Part shown: positions 25,613 to 35,596 of the stretch, piece after piece
How the letters are laid out: each line of letters starts with the position of its first letter
Position numbering within the stretch: position 1 is the stretch's first letter
Assembly (NCBI RefSeq): GCF_000243415.2
Contig: NZ_KI912270.1
Span: forward strand, 558,001 to 622,000
Origin: Mycolicibacterium tusciae JS617
Lineage (GTDB): Bacteria > Actinomycetota > Actinomycetes > Mycobacteriales > Mycobacteriaceae
Direction of reading: 5' to 3'
DNA: 64,000 bases
The notes under the pieces: generated by a model
Told to the model about the DNA's origin: nothing
Seen by the model: only the letters and a program-made list of their open reading frames with translations
The model's database searches: none
Program-made: the position numbers and the translations under genes

Positions 25613-25695
25613 TCGCCAACGTCATCGGCCTCGTGCTCGCGGTCCTCATCGCGGTGTTCCTCTTCGCTGCTCTGCTCTTCCCGGAGAGGTTCTAA
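25609..25695 (+). CDS. kdpF: Kdp potassium ATPase small subunit KdpF
   Basis: A 28-aa single-span peptide (MIANVIGLVLAVLIAVFLF, ending FPERF) starting at a GTG overlapping the preceding stop. KdpF stabilises the KdpABC complex in the membrane; its ending ALLFPERF is typical. kdpA begins immediately after its stop. Confidence 0.85.
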   Translation: MIANVIGLVLAVLIAVFLFAALLFPERF

Positions 25696-27366
25696 GTGAG
25701 TAGCACCACCGCGGGGATCGGATTCCTTGTCTCCCTCATCATCGGCCTTGCGGTCGTCCACGTGCCGTTGGGCGACTACATGTACCGGGCCTACTCCTCA
25801 GAACGGCACCTGCGCGGCGAGCGCGTCGTCTACCGCCTGATCGGTGCCGACCCCCAGGCCGAGCAGACCTGGGGTTCCTACGCCCGCAGCGTGCTGGCGT
25901 TCTCGGCGATCAGCCTGCTGTTCCTGTTCATCCTCCAACTGGTGCAGGGCAAGCTGCCGTTGCACCTCAACGATCCGGGCACCGAGATGACACCGGCGCT
26001 GGCCTGGAACACCGCGGTCAGCTTCGTGACCAACACGAACTGGCAGGCCTATGCGGGTGAATCCACCCAGGGGCACCTCGTGCAGATGGCAGGCCTGGCC
26101 GTGCAGAACTTCGTCTCCGCGGCAGTCGGCATGGCCGTGGCGATGGCGTTCGTGCGCGCCCTGGCCCGCCGCAACACCACAGAGCTCGGCAACTTCTGGG
26201 TCGACCTCGTCCGTGGCTCCATCCGAATCCTGTTGCCGCTCTCAATGATCGGTGCGCTCATCCTGATCATCGGCGGCACCATCCAGAACTGGGATCTGCA
26301 CACGCAGGTCGCCACCACCCTGGCCGGCGGACAGCAGACCATCCCCGGCGGCCCCGTCGCCAGCCAGGAAGCCATCAAGCTGCTCGGCACCAACGGCGGC
26401 GGGTTCTTCAACGCCAACTCCGCGCATCCCTTCGAGAACCCGACCGCATGGACCAACTGGGTCGAGATCTTCTTGCTGTCCTGCATCGCGTTCTCGCTGC
26501 CGCGCACGTTCGGCCGCATGATGGGCAGTCGCAAACAGGGTTACGCGATTGTCGCGGCCATGTCGGTGATCGCGGCGATCAGCATGACGCTGATCATGAC
26601 CTTCCAGCTGCAGGCGCATGGAACGGTCCCGACCGCCGTCGGCTCGGCGTCCGAAGGTGTCGAACAACGTTTCGGTGTACCGGATTCCGCGGTGTTCGCC
26701 GACCTGACGACGCTGACATCGACCGGCGCGGTGAACTCGTTCCACGACTCCTACACCAGCCTGGGCGGCATGATCACGATGTTCAACATGCAGCTCGGCG
26801 AGGTTGCCCCTGGCGGCGTCGGATCCGGCCTGTACGGAATGCTCGTGCTGGCGATCATCACCGTGTTTGTCGCGGGCCTGATGGTCGGCCGTACACCGGA
26901 GTATCTGGGAAAGAAGATCACGCCGCGTGAGATCAAGCTGGCTGCAACGTATTTCCTCATCACCCCGCTGATCGTGCTCACCGGCACCGCGGTGGCAATG
27001 GCGATGTCCGGTCAACGAGCTGGCATGCTCAACACCGGGCCGCACGGCCTCTCGGAGGTGCTGTACGCATTCACCTCGGCCGCCAACAACAACGGCTCGG
27101 CGTTCGCCGGCATCTCGGTCAACACCGAGTGGTACAACACCGCACTCGGTTTGGCCATGCTGTTCGGCCGCTTCCTGCCGATCATCTTCGTGCTCGCACT
27201 CGCCGGTTCTCTGGCCAAACAGGGCAAGACACCCGATTCCGTCGGCACCCTGCCGACGTACCGGCCCCAGTTCGTCGGCATGGTCGCCGGCGTGACGTTG
27301 ATCCTGGTCGCCCTGACTTTCCTTCCCATGCTCGCGCTGGGACCCCTCGCCGAAGGAATCCACTGA
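25696..27366 (+). CDS. kdpA: Potassium-transporting ATPase channel subunit KdpA
   Basis: A 556-aa membrane protein of about ten helices that binds and channels K+. Selectivity-filter-like segments are visible: [24 protein letters not shown], and NNNGSAFAG. The start is a GTG directly after the kdpF stop, with GGAGAGG inside kdpF as ribosome-binding site. Length is normal. It is coupled to kdpB (1 bp gap). Expression is expected under low potassium through KdpDE downstream. Confidence 0.97.
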   Translation: MSSTTAGIGFLVSLIIGLAVVHVPLGDYMYRAYSSERHLRGERVVYRLIGADPQAEQTWGSYARSVLAFSAISLLFLFILQLVQGKLPLHLNDPGTEMTPALAWNTAVSFVTNTNWQAYAGESTQGHLVQMAGLAVQNFVSAAVGMAVAMAFVRALARRNTTELGNFWVDLVRGSIRILLPLSMIGALILIIGGTIQNWDLHTQVATTLAGGQQTIPGGPVASQEAIKLLGTNGGGFFNANSAHPFENPTAWTNWVEIFLLSCIAFSLPRTFGRMMGSRKQGYAIVAAMSVIAAISMTLIMTFQLQAHGTVPTAVGSASEGVEQRFGVPDSAVFADLTTLTSTGAVNSFHDSYTSLGGMITMFNMQLGEVAPGGVGSGLYGMLVLAIITVFVAGLMVGRTPEYLGKKITPREIKLAATYFLITPLIVLTGTAVAMAMSGQRAGMLNTGPHGLSEVLYAFTSAANNNGSAFAGISVNTEWYNTALGLAMLFGRFLPIIFVLALAGSLAKQGKTPDSVGTLPTYRPQFVGMVAGVTLILVALTFLPMLALGPLAEGIH

Positions 27367-27367
27367 C

Positions 27368-29512
27368 ATGTCTGCACCCACCATCGAAAGCGCTGCACCT
27401 ACACAGCCGAAAGCGAACGCGCCCAAACGCGTTCAGGGCGGACTGCTCGATCCGAAGATGCTGTGGAAGTCGATGCCCGACGCGCTGCGCAAGCTCGATC
27501 CGCGCACGCTGTGGCGCAACCCCGTCATGTTCATCGTCGAGATCGGCGCCGCCTGGAGCACGATTCTCGCGTTCATGGATCCCACCTGGTTCGCCTGGCT
27601 GATCGTGGTGTGGCTCTGGTTGACGGTGATCTTCGCCAACCTGGCCGAGGCGGTGGCCGAGGGCCGCGGCAAGGCGCAGGCCGAGTCGTTGCGCAAGACC
27701 AAGACGGCCACAACGGCGCGTCGTCTCGTCGGTTGGACGCCTGGCGCACCCGGCCGTGAAGAAGAGGTCGGCGCACCGCAGCTTCGGCAGGGTGACATCG
27801 TCGTGATCGAGGCCGGCCAGACCATTCCCGGGGACGGCGACGTTCTGGAAGGCATTGCGTCTGTCGATGAGTCAGCGATCACCGGTGAATCCGCCCCCGT
27901 CATCCGCGAGTCCGGCGGTGACCGCTCGGCAGTCACCGGCGGCACCACCGTGCTGTCGGACCGCATCATCGTCAAGATCACCCAGAAGCAGGGTGAGAGC
28001 TTCATCGACCGGATGATCGCCCTGGTCGAGGGCGCCAACCGGCAGAAGACGCCCAATGAGATCGCGCTGAACATCCTGCTCGCCTCGCTGACGCTCATCT
28101 TCGTGTTCGCCGTCGCAACACTGCAGCCGCTGGCCATCTACTCCAAGGCCAACAACCCGGGTATCGCGGATTCGTTGGCGCTCAACGGCAGCGGCGTCAG
28201 CGGCATCGTGATGGTGGCGCTGCTGGTATGCCTCATCCCGACCACGATCGGCGCGCTCCTTTCGGCCATCGGCATCGCCGGAATGGACCGTCTGGTGCAG
28301 CGCAATGTGCTGGCCATGTCGGGGCGCGCCGTGGAGGCCGCAGGTGATGTGAACACGCTGCTGCTCGACAAGACCGGAACCATCACGCTGGGCAACCGGC
28401 AGGCCGCGGCATTCGTGCCCCTCGCCGGAGTGACCGATGAGGCGTTCGCCGACGCCGCGCAGCTGTCCAGCCTTGCCGACGAAACGCCGGAAGGACGGTC
28501 GATCGTCGTATTCGCCAAGCGGGAGTACGGCCTGCGGGCCCGCATCCCGGGTGAACTCGACACGGCCTACTGGATCGAATTCAGCGCGACCACAAGGATG
28601 TCCGGCGTCGACCTGAACCACCACAAGCTGCGCAAGGGCGCGGCGAGCACCGTGGCCGAGTGGGTGCGCACCCAAGGCGGCATCGTGCCGAACCAACTAG
28701 GCGATATCGTCGACGGCATCTCCGCCGCCGGCGGTACCCCGCTGGTCGTGGGCCAGGTATTCCACGGCAATCCCGAGGTGCTAGGTGTCATCCACCTCAA
28801 GGACGTCGTCAAGCACGGCATGCGGGAACGCTTCGATGAGATGCGCCGCATGGGTATCCGCACGGTGATGATCACCGGTGACAACCCGTTGACCGCCAAG
28901 GCCATTGCCGACGAGGCGGGCGTCGACGACTTCCTCGCCGAGGCCACACCGGAAGACAAGATGGCGCTGATCCGCAAGGAGCAGGCCGGCGGCAAGCTCG
29001 TCGCGATGACCGGTGACGGCACCAACGACGCGCCCGCCCTCGCGCAGGCCGACGTCGGCGTCGCGATGAACACCGGCACCTCCGCGGCCAAGGAAGCCGG
29101 CAACATGGTCGACCTCGACTCCGACCCGACCAAACTGATCGAGATCGTCGAGATCGGCAAGCAGCTGCTCATCACGCGCGGTGCGTTGACGACCTTCTCG
29201 ATCGCCAACGACATCGCCAAGTACTTCGCGATCATCCCGGCGCTGTTCGTCGCGCTGTTCCCCGGCCTGGACCTGCTGAACATCATGCGGCTGCACAGCC
29301 CGCAGTCGGCGATCCTGTCGGCGGTGATCTTCAACGCGCTGATCATCATCGCGCTGATCCCGCTGTCGCTGCGCGGTGTCCGGTACACGCCGGCCAGCGC
29401 GTCGAAGTTGTTGAGCCGCAACCTCTACATCTACGGCCTCGGCGGGATCATCGCCCCGTTCATCGGCATCAAGCTGATCGACCTCGTCGTCCAACTCTTT
29501 CCGGGAATGTGA
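27368..29512 (+). CDS. kdpB: Potassium-transporting P-type ATPase KdpB
   Basis: A 714-aa P-type ATPase. The phosphorylation motif DKTGTIT lies at about residue 334. TGES (actuator domain), KGA-type nucleotide-binding residues and the hinge [11 protein letters not shown] are all present. Four N-terminal and three C-terminal membrane helices are visible. It drives K+ uptake by KdpA with ATP hydrolysis. Length and order are normal for the family. Confidence 0.97.
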   Translation: MSAPTIESAAPTQPKANAPKRVQGGLLDPKMLWKSMPDALRKLDPRTLWRNPVMFIVEIGAAWSTILAFMDPTWFAWLIVVWLWLTVIFANLAEAVAEGRGKAQAESLRKTKTATTARRLVGWTPGAPGREEEVGAPQLRQGDIVVIEAGQTIPGDGDVLEGIASVDESAITGESAPVIRESGGDRSAVTGGTTVLSDRIIVKITQKQGESFIDRMIALVEGANRQKTPNEIALNILLASLTLIFVFAVATLQPLAIYSKANNPGIADSLALNGSGVSGIVMVALLVCLIPTTIGALLSAIGIAGMDRLVQRNVLAMSGRAVEAAGDVNTLLLDKTGTITLGNRQAAAFVPLAGVTDEAFADAAQLSSLADETPEGRSIVVFAKREYGLRARIPGELDTAYWIEFSATTRMSGVDLNHHKLRKGAASTVAEWVRTQGGIVPNQLGDIVDGISAAGGTPLVVGQVFHGNPEVLGVIHLKDVVKHGMRERFDEMRRMGIRTVMITGDNPLTAKAIADEAGVDDFLAEATPEDKMALIRKEQAGGKLVAMTGDGTNDAPALAQADVGVAMNTGTSAAKEAGNMVDLDSDPTKLIEIVEIGKQLLITRGALTTFSIANDIAKYFAIIPALFVALFPGLDLLNIMRLHSPQSAILSAVIFNALIIIALIPLSLRGVRYTPASASKLLSRNLYIYGLGGIIAPFIGIKLIDLVVQLFPGM

Positions 29513-29513
29513 C

Positions 29514-30389
29514 ATGAACTTCGCCAATCTCGTTCGTCAACACTGGGCTGCGCTGCGCGCGCTGCTGGTGCTCACCGTCATCCTCGGCATCGCCTACCCG
29601 GTATTCATCTGGCTGATGGCGCAGATTCCGGGCCTGAGCGACAAAGCCAACGGATCGCTCATCGAGGTTGACGGAAAACTGATGGGCAGCAGCCTGATCG
29701 GTCAATCCTTCACCGACGCCGACGGCAACGCGCTACCGCAGTACTTCCAGAGCCGGCCATCCGCCGCCGGCGACGGGTATGACCCGATGGCATCGGGCGC
29801 AAGCAACCTCGGGCCGGAGAGCATCGTCGACACGCCCAGTAGGTCGAGCCTGCTCACCTTGGTCTGCGAACGCAGCGCGACCGTCGGCAGAACCGAGAGC
29901 GTTGACGGCACCCGGCCGTTCTGTACCGGCCGCGGTGTCGGCGCGGTGCTGTCGGTGATGGGTCCACGTGACGCACACGGAAACGTCGTGAAGCCGACGC
30001 GGGTGGTCAGCGTCAACGAGCCGTGCGAGACGACCCAGACGTCGTTCCTGGACACCTACGAAGGGGTGCGGGTCGAGTGCGCCACCTCCGGCGAGGATTA
30101 CCGCATCGGCCAGATCGTGCCGATCCGCGGCAGCGCGCCTGCCAATCCGGCGGTGCCCGCGGACGCCGTGACCGCAAGCGGAAGCGGTCTCGACCCGGAC
30201 ATCTCGGTCGCATACGCAGACATTCAGGTGAATCGGGTCGCCAAGGCGCGCGGCGTGACGCCCGAACAGGTCCGCGCGGTGTTGGCCGCCCATACCGATG
30301 GCAGGTTCCTCGGGTTCCTCGGCGAGCCTGCGGTCAACGTGCTGGAGCTCAACTTGGACCTCGACGCAAGGTATCCGGCCACAAGCTGA
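29514..30389 (+). CDS. kdpC: Potassium-transporting ATPase subunit KdpC, long form
   Basis: A 291-aa subunit with one N-terminal membrane helix. The conserved parts are SLIGQSF, YFQSRPSAAGDGYDPMASG and TASGSGLDPDIS followed by RVAKARG. KdpC is usually about 190 aa. Here about 90-100 extra residues lie between NLGPES and the DAVTASGSG part, containing four Cys (LVCERS, PFCTGR, EPCETT, VECATS). It may form an extra extracytoplasmic domain. The insertion is in frame and keeps normal GC-rich codon use. Confidence 0.93.
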   Translation: MNFANLVRQHWAALRALLVLTVILGIAYPVFIWLMAQIPGLSDKANGSLIEVDGKLMGSSLIGQSFTDADGNALPQYFQSRPSAAGDGYDPMASGASNLGPESIVDTPSRSSLLTLVCERSATVGRTESVDGTRPFCTGRGVGAVLSVMGPRDAHGNVVKPTRVVSVNEPCETTQTSFLDTYEGVRVECATSGEDYRIGQIVPIRGSAPANPAVPADAVTASGSGLDPDISVAYADIQVNRVAKARGVTPEQVRAVLAAHTDGRFLGFLGEPAVNVLELNLDLDARYPATS

Positions 30390-30397
30390 GACCAGTT

Positions 30398-32932
30398 GTG
30401 GATGATGGAGTGGTGAGCATTCTCGGCCGTAAACGTGGCGACCTGCGCGTTTACCTGGGCGCGGCCCCCGGAGTCGGCAAGACCTACTCCATGCTCGCCG
30501 AGGCGCACCGCCGGATGGAGCGCGGAACCGACGTGGTTGCCGCGGTGATCGAAACGCACGGACGGCGCAAGACCTCCCAGCTGCTCGCCGGCATCGAGGC
30601 GATCCCGCCGCGACTCATCGAGTACCGAGACAAGGAATATCCAGAGCTCGACGTCGACGCGGTACTGGCCCGTCGCCCTCAGGTCGTGCTCATCGACGAA
30701 CTCGCGCACACCAATACCCCGGGCAGCAAGAACGCCAAGCGCTGGCTGGACGTCCAGGAGTTTCTCAACGCGGGCATCACGGTGATCACCACCGTGAACG
30801 TGCAGCACCTGGAGAGCCTCAACGACGTCGTCACCCAGATCACCGGAGTCGAGCAGAAGGAGCGGATCCCCGACGAGATCGTCCGCTCTGCGGACCAGAT
30901 CGAGCTGGTTGACATCACGCCGGAGGCATTGCGGCGCAGGCTCGCCCACGGAAACGTGTATCCGCCCGAGCGCGTCGACGCCGCGCTATCCAACTATTTC
31001 CGGCCCGGAAACCTCACGGCACTGCGGCAATTGGCGCTGTTATGGCTCGCCGACCAGGTTGACGCCGCACTGGCCAAGTACCGCGCCGACAAGAACATCA
31101 CCGACACCTGGGAGGCCCGCGAGCGGGTGGTCGTCGGCGTCACCGGCGGCGACGAGTCGGAGACGCTGGTGCGCAGGGCGTCGCGGATCGCGTCGAGGTC
31201 CGGCGCCGAGCTCAAGGTCGTCCACGTCATCCAGGGCGACGGCCTGACCAGCATCTCGTCCCAACAGAAGAGCGCGGTTCGCGAGCTCGCCGCCAATCTA
31301 GGCGCGACGATGCACACCGTCGTCGGCGACGACGTGGCCACCACGTTGCTTGACTTCGCCCGTGACGCCAACGCCACACAGCTGGTGCTCGGGACCTCTC
31401 GCCGCTCCAGGTGGGCGCGGATCTTCGACGAGGGAATCGGCGCCAACGTCGTCCAGCAGTCGGGCTCGATCGACGTGCACATGGTGACCCACCCAGAGGC
31501 ACACAGCGGCATGTCGCTGTCGCGGTTGTCGCGTGGCCGCCGTCGCGTGATGTCCTGGCTTGCCGCCCTGGCGATCCCGCTGGCGATTCTCGGGGTGACG
31601 ATGTCGCTGCCCCAAGAGACGTTGAGCATCGGCGGCCAGAGCGCGCTGTTCTTCACCGGGGTACTGGTCGTCGCGCTCCTCGGCGGCATCGCGCCGGCCG
31701 TATTGTCTGCGGTGCTTTCTGGGCTGCTGCTCAACTACTTCCTGGTGACACCGCTGCACACGTTGACGATCGACGATCCGGACAGCGCCATCACCATCGT
31801 CGTTCTGCTGCTGGTCGCAGTGGCGGTGGCCGCCCTGGTCGACCGGGTGGCCAACCGTGCGGCCGAGGCGCGACGGTCATCTCAGGAAGCCGAACTGCTC
31901 GCCCTGTTCGCCGATTCAGTGCTGCGCGACGCCGATCTCGACACGCTGCTGGAGCGGGTCCGCGAAGCGTATTCCCAACGCGCCGTGAGCATGTTGGCGA
32001 TCCGCGGCAACGCCCGGACCGGTGAGGTCGTCGCTGCGGTGGGCAAGGACGCCTGCACCAGCGTCGACAGTGCCGACACCGCTATCGACGTCGGCGACGA
32101 CGAGTTCTGGATGTTGTTGGCGGGCAAGACGTTGACCGCCCGCGACAGGCGCGTGCTGAGCGCGGTCGCCAAGCAGGCGGTCAGCATGCTCAAACAGCGG
32201 GAGCTGACGGAGGAGGCGAGCAAAGCCGAGGCGGTCAGCCGGGCCGACGAACTGCGTCGTTCGCTCCTGTCGGCCGTCAGCCACGACCTGCGGACGCCCC
32301 TGGCCGCCGCCAAGGCCGCGGTGTCGAGCATGCGTTCCAGCGATATCGGCTTCTCCGCCGAAGACACGGCCGAACTGTTGGCCACCGTCGAGGAGTCGGT
32401 CGACCAGCTCACCGGATTGGTGAGCAACCTGCTGGACTCGTCGCGTCTGGCAGCCGGTGTGGTTCGGCCGGACTTGCAGCGTGTGTACCTGGAAGAGACT
32501 GCGCAGCGGGCCTTGCTCGGTGTCGCCAAGGGCAACAGCAGTATCGGCTCACTGGGTATCGAGCGGGTCAAGATAGCGGTTGACGGCGCGGTGGTCGAGG
32601 CCGACAGCGGGCTGCTGGAACGTGTGATCGCCAATCTCATCGACAACGCGCTGCGGTACGCCCCGGACAGCCCGGTGCGGGTGACTGCGGGCCAGATCGG
32701 TCACCGGGTGTTGATCGCCGTCGTCGACGAAGGTCCTGGCATTCCGCGTGACACCGAGGAGCAGTTGTTCGCGCCGTTCCAACGCCTCGGTGATCAGGAC
32801 ACCAGCATCGGTGTCGGCCTTGGCCTTTCGGTCGCACGCGGGTTCGTCGAAGCGATGGGCGGCACGATCTCGGCGACCGACACTCCAGGTGGTGGGCTCA
32901 CCGTCGAGATCGACCTGGCGGCGGCGCCATGA
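30398..32932 (+). CDS. kdpD: Potassium-responsive sensor histidine kinase KdpD
   Basis: About 844 aa from the GTG at 30398; GTGs at 30410 and 30413 in the same frame are alternatives. The domains in order are: an N-terminal KdpD domain with Walker A GAAPGVGKT, a USP domain (VVVGVTGGDESE), four membrane helices (about residues 380-480), a GAF-like part, HisKA with the phospho-acceptor in SAVSHDLRTPLAA, and HATPase with NLIDNALRYAP and GVGLGLSVARG. It senses K+ limitation or turgor and phosphorylates KdpE. It is the next gene after kdpC and overlaps kdpE by 4 nt. Confidence 0.95.
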   Translation: MDDGVVSILGRKRGDLRVYLGAAPGVGKTYSMLAEAHRRMERGTDVVAAVIETHGRRKTSQLLAGIEAIPPRLIEYRDKEYPELDVDAVLARRPQVVLIDELAHTNTPGSKNAKRWLDVQEFLNAGITVITTVNVQHLESLNDVVTQITGVEQKERIPDEIVRSADQIELVDITPEALRRRLAHGNVYPPERVDAALSNYFRPGNLTALRQLALLWLADQVDAALAKYRADKNITDTWEARERVVVGVTGGDESETLVRRASRIASRSGAELKVVHVIQGDGLTSISSQQKSAVRELAANLGATMHTVVGDDVATTLLDFARDANATQLVLGTSRRSRWARIFDEGIGANVVQQSGSIDVHMVTHPEAHSGMSLSRLSRGRRRVMSWLAALAIPLAILGVTMSLPQETLSIGGQSALFFTGVLVVALLGGIAPAVLSAVLSGLLLNYFLVTPLHTLTIDDPDSAITIVVLLLVAVAVAALVDRVANRAAEARRSSQEAELLALFADSVLRDADLDTLLERVREAYSQRAVSMLAIRGNARTGEVVAAVGKDACTSVDSADTAIDVGDDEFWMLLAGKTLTARDRRVLSAVAKQAVSMLKQRELTEEASKAEAVSRADELRRSLLSAVSHDLRTPLAAAKAAVSSMRSSDIGFSAEDTAELLATVEESVDQLTGLVSNLLDSSRLAAGVVRPDLQRVYLEETAQRALLGVAKGNSSIGSLGIERVKIAVDGAVVEADSGLLERVIANLIDNALRYAPDSPVRVTAGQIGHRVLIAVVDEGPGIPRDTEEQLFAPFQRLGDQDTSIGVGLGLSVARGFVEAMGGTISATDTPGGGLTVEIDLAAAP

Positions 32933-33621
32933 CGCCTCCGAAGACGCGGGTTCTTGTCATCGATGACGAACCGCAGATCCTTCGGGCGCTGCGGATCAAC
33001 CTGTCGGTGCGCGGCTATGAGGTATTCACCGCGGCCAACGGCGCAGAAGCGCTCAGTACGGCCGCCGATCACCGGCCCGATGTCGTCGTGTTGGATCTCG
33101 GCCTGCCCGACATGTCCGGTATCGACGTTCTCGGCGGACTGCGTGGCTGGTTGACCGCGCCGGTGATCGTGCTGTCCGCCCGCACCGACTCGTCGGACAA
33201 GGTCGAGGCACTGGATGCCGGCGCCGACGACTACGTCACCAAACCCTTTGGCATGGACGAGTTTCTGGCCCGGCTGCGGGCCGCGGTGCGCCGGGCCGCG
33301 GCAGCGTCGGACACCGACGAGCCCGTCATCGAGACTTCGTCGTTCACCGTCGATCTGGCCTCCAAGAAAGTGACCAAGAACGGCGCCGAGGTGCACCTGA
33401 CCCCCACCGAATGGGGCATGCTGGAAATGCTGGTGCGCAACCGCGGCAAGCTGGTCGGCCGCGAGGAACTCCTCAAGGAGGTGTGGGGTCCGGCCTATGC
33501 GAAGGAAACCCATTATCTGCGTGTCTATTTGGCGCAGCTGCGGCGCAAGCTCGAAGACGACCCCTCGCATCCCGTGCACCTGTTGACCGAAGCCGGAATG
33601 GGCTACCGCTTCCAGCAGTGA
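32929..33621 (+). CDS. kdpE: Response regulator KdpE
   Basis: A 230-aa OmpR-type regulator. The receiver domain has the acidic pocket in VIDDEP, the phospho-acceptor Asp in VVLDLGLPDMSG and Lys in DYVTKPFG. The winged-helix DNA-binding domain ends with HYLRVYLAQLRRKLE and GMGYRFQQ. It activates kdpFABC transcription after phosphorylation by KdpD. It ends tail to tail with the DUF309 gene, with no gap between the stop codons. Confidence 0.96.
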   Translation: MTPPKTRVLVIDDEPQILRALRINLSVRGYEVFTAANGAEALSTAADHRPDVVVLDLGLPDMSGIDVLGGLRGWLTAPVIVLSARTDSSDKVEALDAGADDYVTKPFGMDEFLARLRAAVRRAAAASDTDEPVIETSSFTVDLASKKVTKNGAEVHLTPTEWGMLEMLVRNRGKLVGREELLKEVWGPAYAKETHYLRVYLAQLRRKLEDDPSHPVHLLTEAGMGYRFQQ

Positions 33622-34101
33622 TTACTTGATGACGAACAGTCGTGGGCGCAGGCGTTCGGCATCGATGTCGTTGTTCAGCGCAAGGTCGTCGATGAGGGCC
33701 CGGGCGTGCAGGATCAGTCCGTCGACGTCGACGCCATGACGACCGGGGCGGCCCGCCTCGTCGAGGTGGTCGGCGGCCCTCGTCAGGACGCCCGCCGCTC
33801 CAGCGGCATTCCCGCGCTGGATATGAGTGATGCCGACTGCGAGCTGAGCCAGCCCCTGCCACATCCCGCGCTCGTCGTCGGGAGCGCTCTTCCACGCGGC
33901 CTCGAGCACCTCATGCGCGTTGAACGCCAGCCCACGGTCCAGCAGGTCCTGGGCATAGATGAGCGAATCGGCCGGGGAAAGGGCGAGGTCGTCGGGGATA
34001 CGCTCGACGCCCTGACTGCCGTGCGGTAGCGGACGCCCCAACTCGTCACGCGGTCGACTGTTACGCGCGTTGCCGAACTCGTCGCGATCGCGGTCTACCA
34101 C
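33622..34101 (-). CDS. DUF309 family protein
   Basis: A 159-aa soluble helical protein. The segment YAQDLLDRGLAFNAHEVLEA, followed by AWKSAPDDERGMWQGLAQLAVG, is the conserved HEvlE core of DUF309, a family of unknown function with two conserved His/Glu positions. It starts at a GTG. It follows the SRPBCC and hydrolase genes on the same strand with a 24-bp gap, so it may belong to that unit. Confidence 0.75.
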   Translation of the reverse strand: MVDRDRDEFGNARNSRPRDELGRPLPHGSQGVERIPDDLALSPADSLIYAQDLLDRGLAFNAHEVLEAAWKSAPDDERGMWQGLAQLAVGITHIQRGNAAGAAGVLTRAADHLDEAGRPGRHGVDVDGLILHARALIDDLALNNDIDAERLRPRLFVIK

Positions 34102-34125
34102 ACGCCCATCCTGGCAGGTCCGGGC

Positions 34126-34629
34126 TCACTCGGGTTGCGTGCGACGCTCCGCAAGGGCCGCCAAACGCCACGTGCATTCGCGGTTGCGGGGAAACGCCGC
34201 GGCCAACGCCAGGCGGCGTGGAATCCAGTTGAGCGGGCCGCCTACCGGCACCTCGGCCATCTCGATGCGGCACCCGCCGGCCGTGTCGTAGAGCCGCAGC
34301 GTGATCCGCGCGTCGCCGAACGGCCGAGTGCGGGCGAGCAGGACGAGTTCCTCCATCGGAGTGCAGGATTCGACGACGGTTTCGTCGTTGATGATGACCG
34401 GCCATATCCCGATGGTGTGGTGGATCTTGCTGCCCACGGCGGGCCAGGCCGGCTCGACGGCACGCATGCGGCTGTTGCCGACCACCCACTGTGAGTAGGT
34501 CCAGCCGTCGGCAATCACGTCCCACACGGCCTGGCGGCTGGCGGTGGTATCACGTTTGACTGTCAACGAGCTGTCGACTGCGGCGGGTCCGGTCACATCA
34601 GAGGGGCTACCCGCAGGCGACACCATCAA
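34126..34629 (-). CDS. SRPBCC (START-like) family protein
   Basis: A 167-aa protein. After a variable N-terminus, VKRDTTASRQAVWDVIADGW begins a START/polyketide-cyclase fold, followed by WVVGNSRMRAV and alternating strands (ITLRLYDTAGGCRIEMAEV) and a closing helix. These proteins bind hydrophobic ligands. No signal peptide. It lies 58 bp downstream of the epoxide-hydrolase-like gene on the same strand. The ligand cannot be read from the sequence. Confidence 0.75.
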   Translation of the reverse strand: MMVSPAGSPSDVTGPAAVDSSLTVKRDTTASRQAVWDVIADGWTYSQWVVGNSRMRAVEPAWPAVGSKIHHTIGIWPVIINDETVVESCTPMEELVLLARTRPFGDARITLRLYDTAGGCRIEMAEVPVGGPLNWIPRRLALAAAFPRNRECTWRLAALAERRTQPE

Positions 34630-34687
34630 ACCCGACGCTCGAGACGCGACGCCGTCGACGTCACTGCTCCACGAAGTCGGCGGCAGT

Positions 34688-35554
34688 TCAGGACTGAGCG
34701 GTCTCCTCCGCCAGCGCGATCAGCTTCTTGCGGACCAGGTCCGGCCGTTCGTCGACCACGAAGTGGCTGGCATCGACGGTCTCCAGCGTGTAGTCGTCGG
34801 CATTCGCCGTTTCCGGGGACACCATTGCCAACGACACGGCTGCGTCACCCTCACCGAAGAGCACACGGATCGGCACGGTGGCGCGCCGCGTCTCGGGACT
34901 CCTTGCGGCGAAGGGCAATTCGCGGGTCAGGCTGGTTCGATACGTGTCGCGGCCCGCCCGGGCACTCACCGGGTTGCGGAAGCTGTCACCGAACACCCGC
35001 CGCTCCTCGGGACCCATGTGGGACCCGATGCGAAGAATCACTTTCTCCACGAAACTGGTGCGAGTCATCAACGGGACTCCGACGGTCGCGAGTGGGATCT
35101 GGTAGTACAACTTCCACAGACTCGGCAGCACTGAGGCCGGTTTTTGCCACGGGTGCGCCATGTTCATCGCGAGATAGCCGTCGAACCGCCCGGGTTCCCG
35201 CAGGATCATCCGGTACCCGACGTAGGCGCCCCAGTCGTGACCGACGAGGAGGACTCGGTCGAGCCCCATCGCGTCGAGTAGGGCGAGAACGTCGGTGGCG
35301 ACATCCTCCTTGGCCCAGCGGTGCAGCGGCGGTCCGGACCAGCCGTATCCGGGCAGGTCGGGGGCGATTATGCGCAGCCCGGGCGGGGGGTCGGCCAGCA
35401 GGTCGCGCCACTCCCAGTGGTGCTGCGGCCACCCGTGCAACGCGACCACGGGACGGCCGTCCGGCGGGCCTGCCTCGGTCACGTGACAGCGCACGCCGTT
35501 GGCGTCGACGAACGACCGGCGCACACCGTCAATCGGGGGCGGTTCGGCAGACAT
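34688..35554 (-). CDS. ephC: Epoxide hydrolase-like alpha/beta hydrolase
   Basis: A 288-aa alpha/beta hydrolase starting MSAEPPPIDGVRRSF. The oxyanion motif VALHGWPQHHWEW and the nucleophile elbow VGHDWGAYVGY with Asp match epoxide hydrolases and haloalkane dehalogenases. The acid lies in the FGEGDAA region and the His in DASHFVVDE. It probably opens epoxides or cleaves related xenobiotics or lipids. In M. tuberculosis ephC lies close to zwf1-gnd2, as here; the symbol is given on that basis and is tentative. Confidence 0.8.
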   Translation of the reverse strand: MSAEPPPIDGVRRSFVDANGVRCHVTEAGPPDGRPVVALHGWPQHHWEWRDLLADPPPGLRIIAPDLPGYGWSGPPLHRWAKEDVATDVLALLDAMGLDRVLLVGHDWGAYVGYRMILREPGRFDGYLAMNMAHPWQKPASVLPSLWKLYYQIPLATVGVPLMTRTSFVEKVILRIGSHMGPEERRVFGDSFRNPVSARAGRDTYRTSLTRELPFAARSPETRRATVPIRVLFGEGDAAVSLAMVSPETANADDYTLETVDASHFVVDERPDLVRKKLIALAEETAQS

Positions 35555-35596
35555 AAACGGACTATAGAGACCCCGCTGCGCGCTACGGTGCGGGGT

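Noticed and set aside
35321..35596. Upstream extension of the acyl-CoA synthetase to 714 aa.
   Set aside because: The extension lies inside the divergent hydrolase gene; the family start fits the ATG at 35597.
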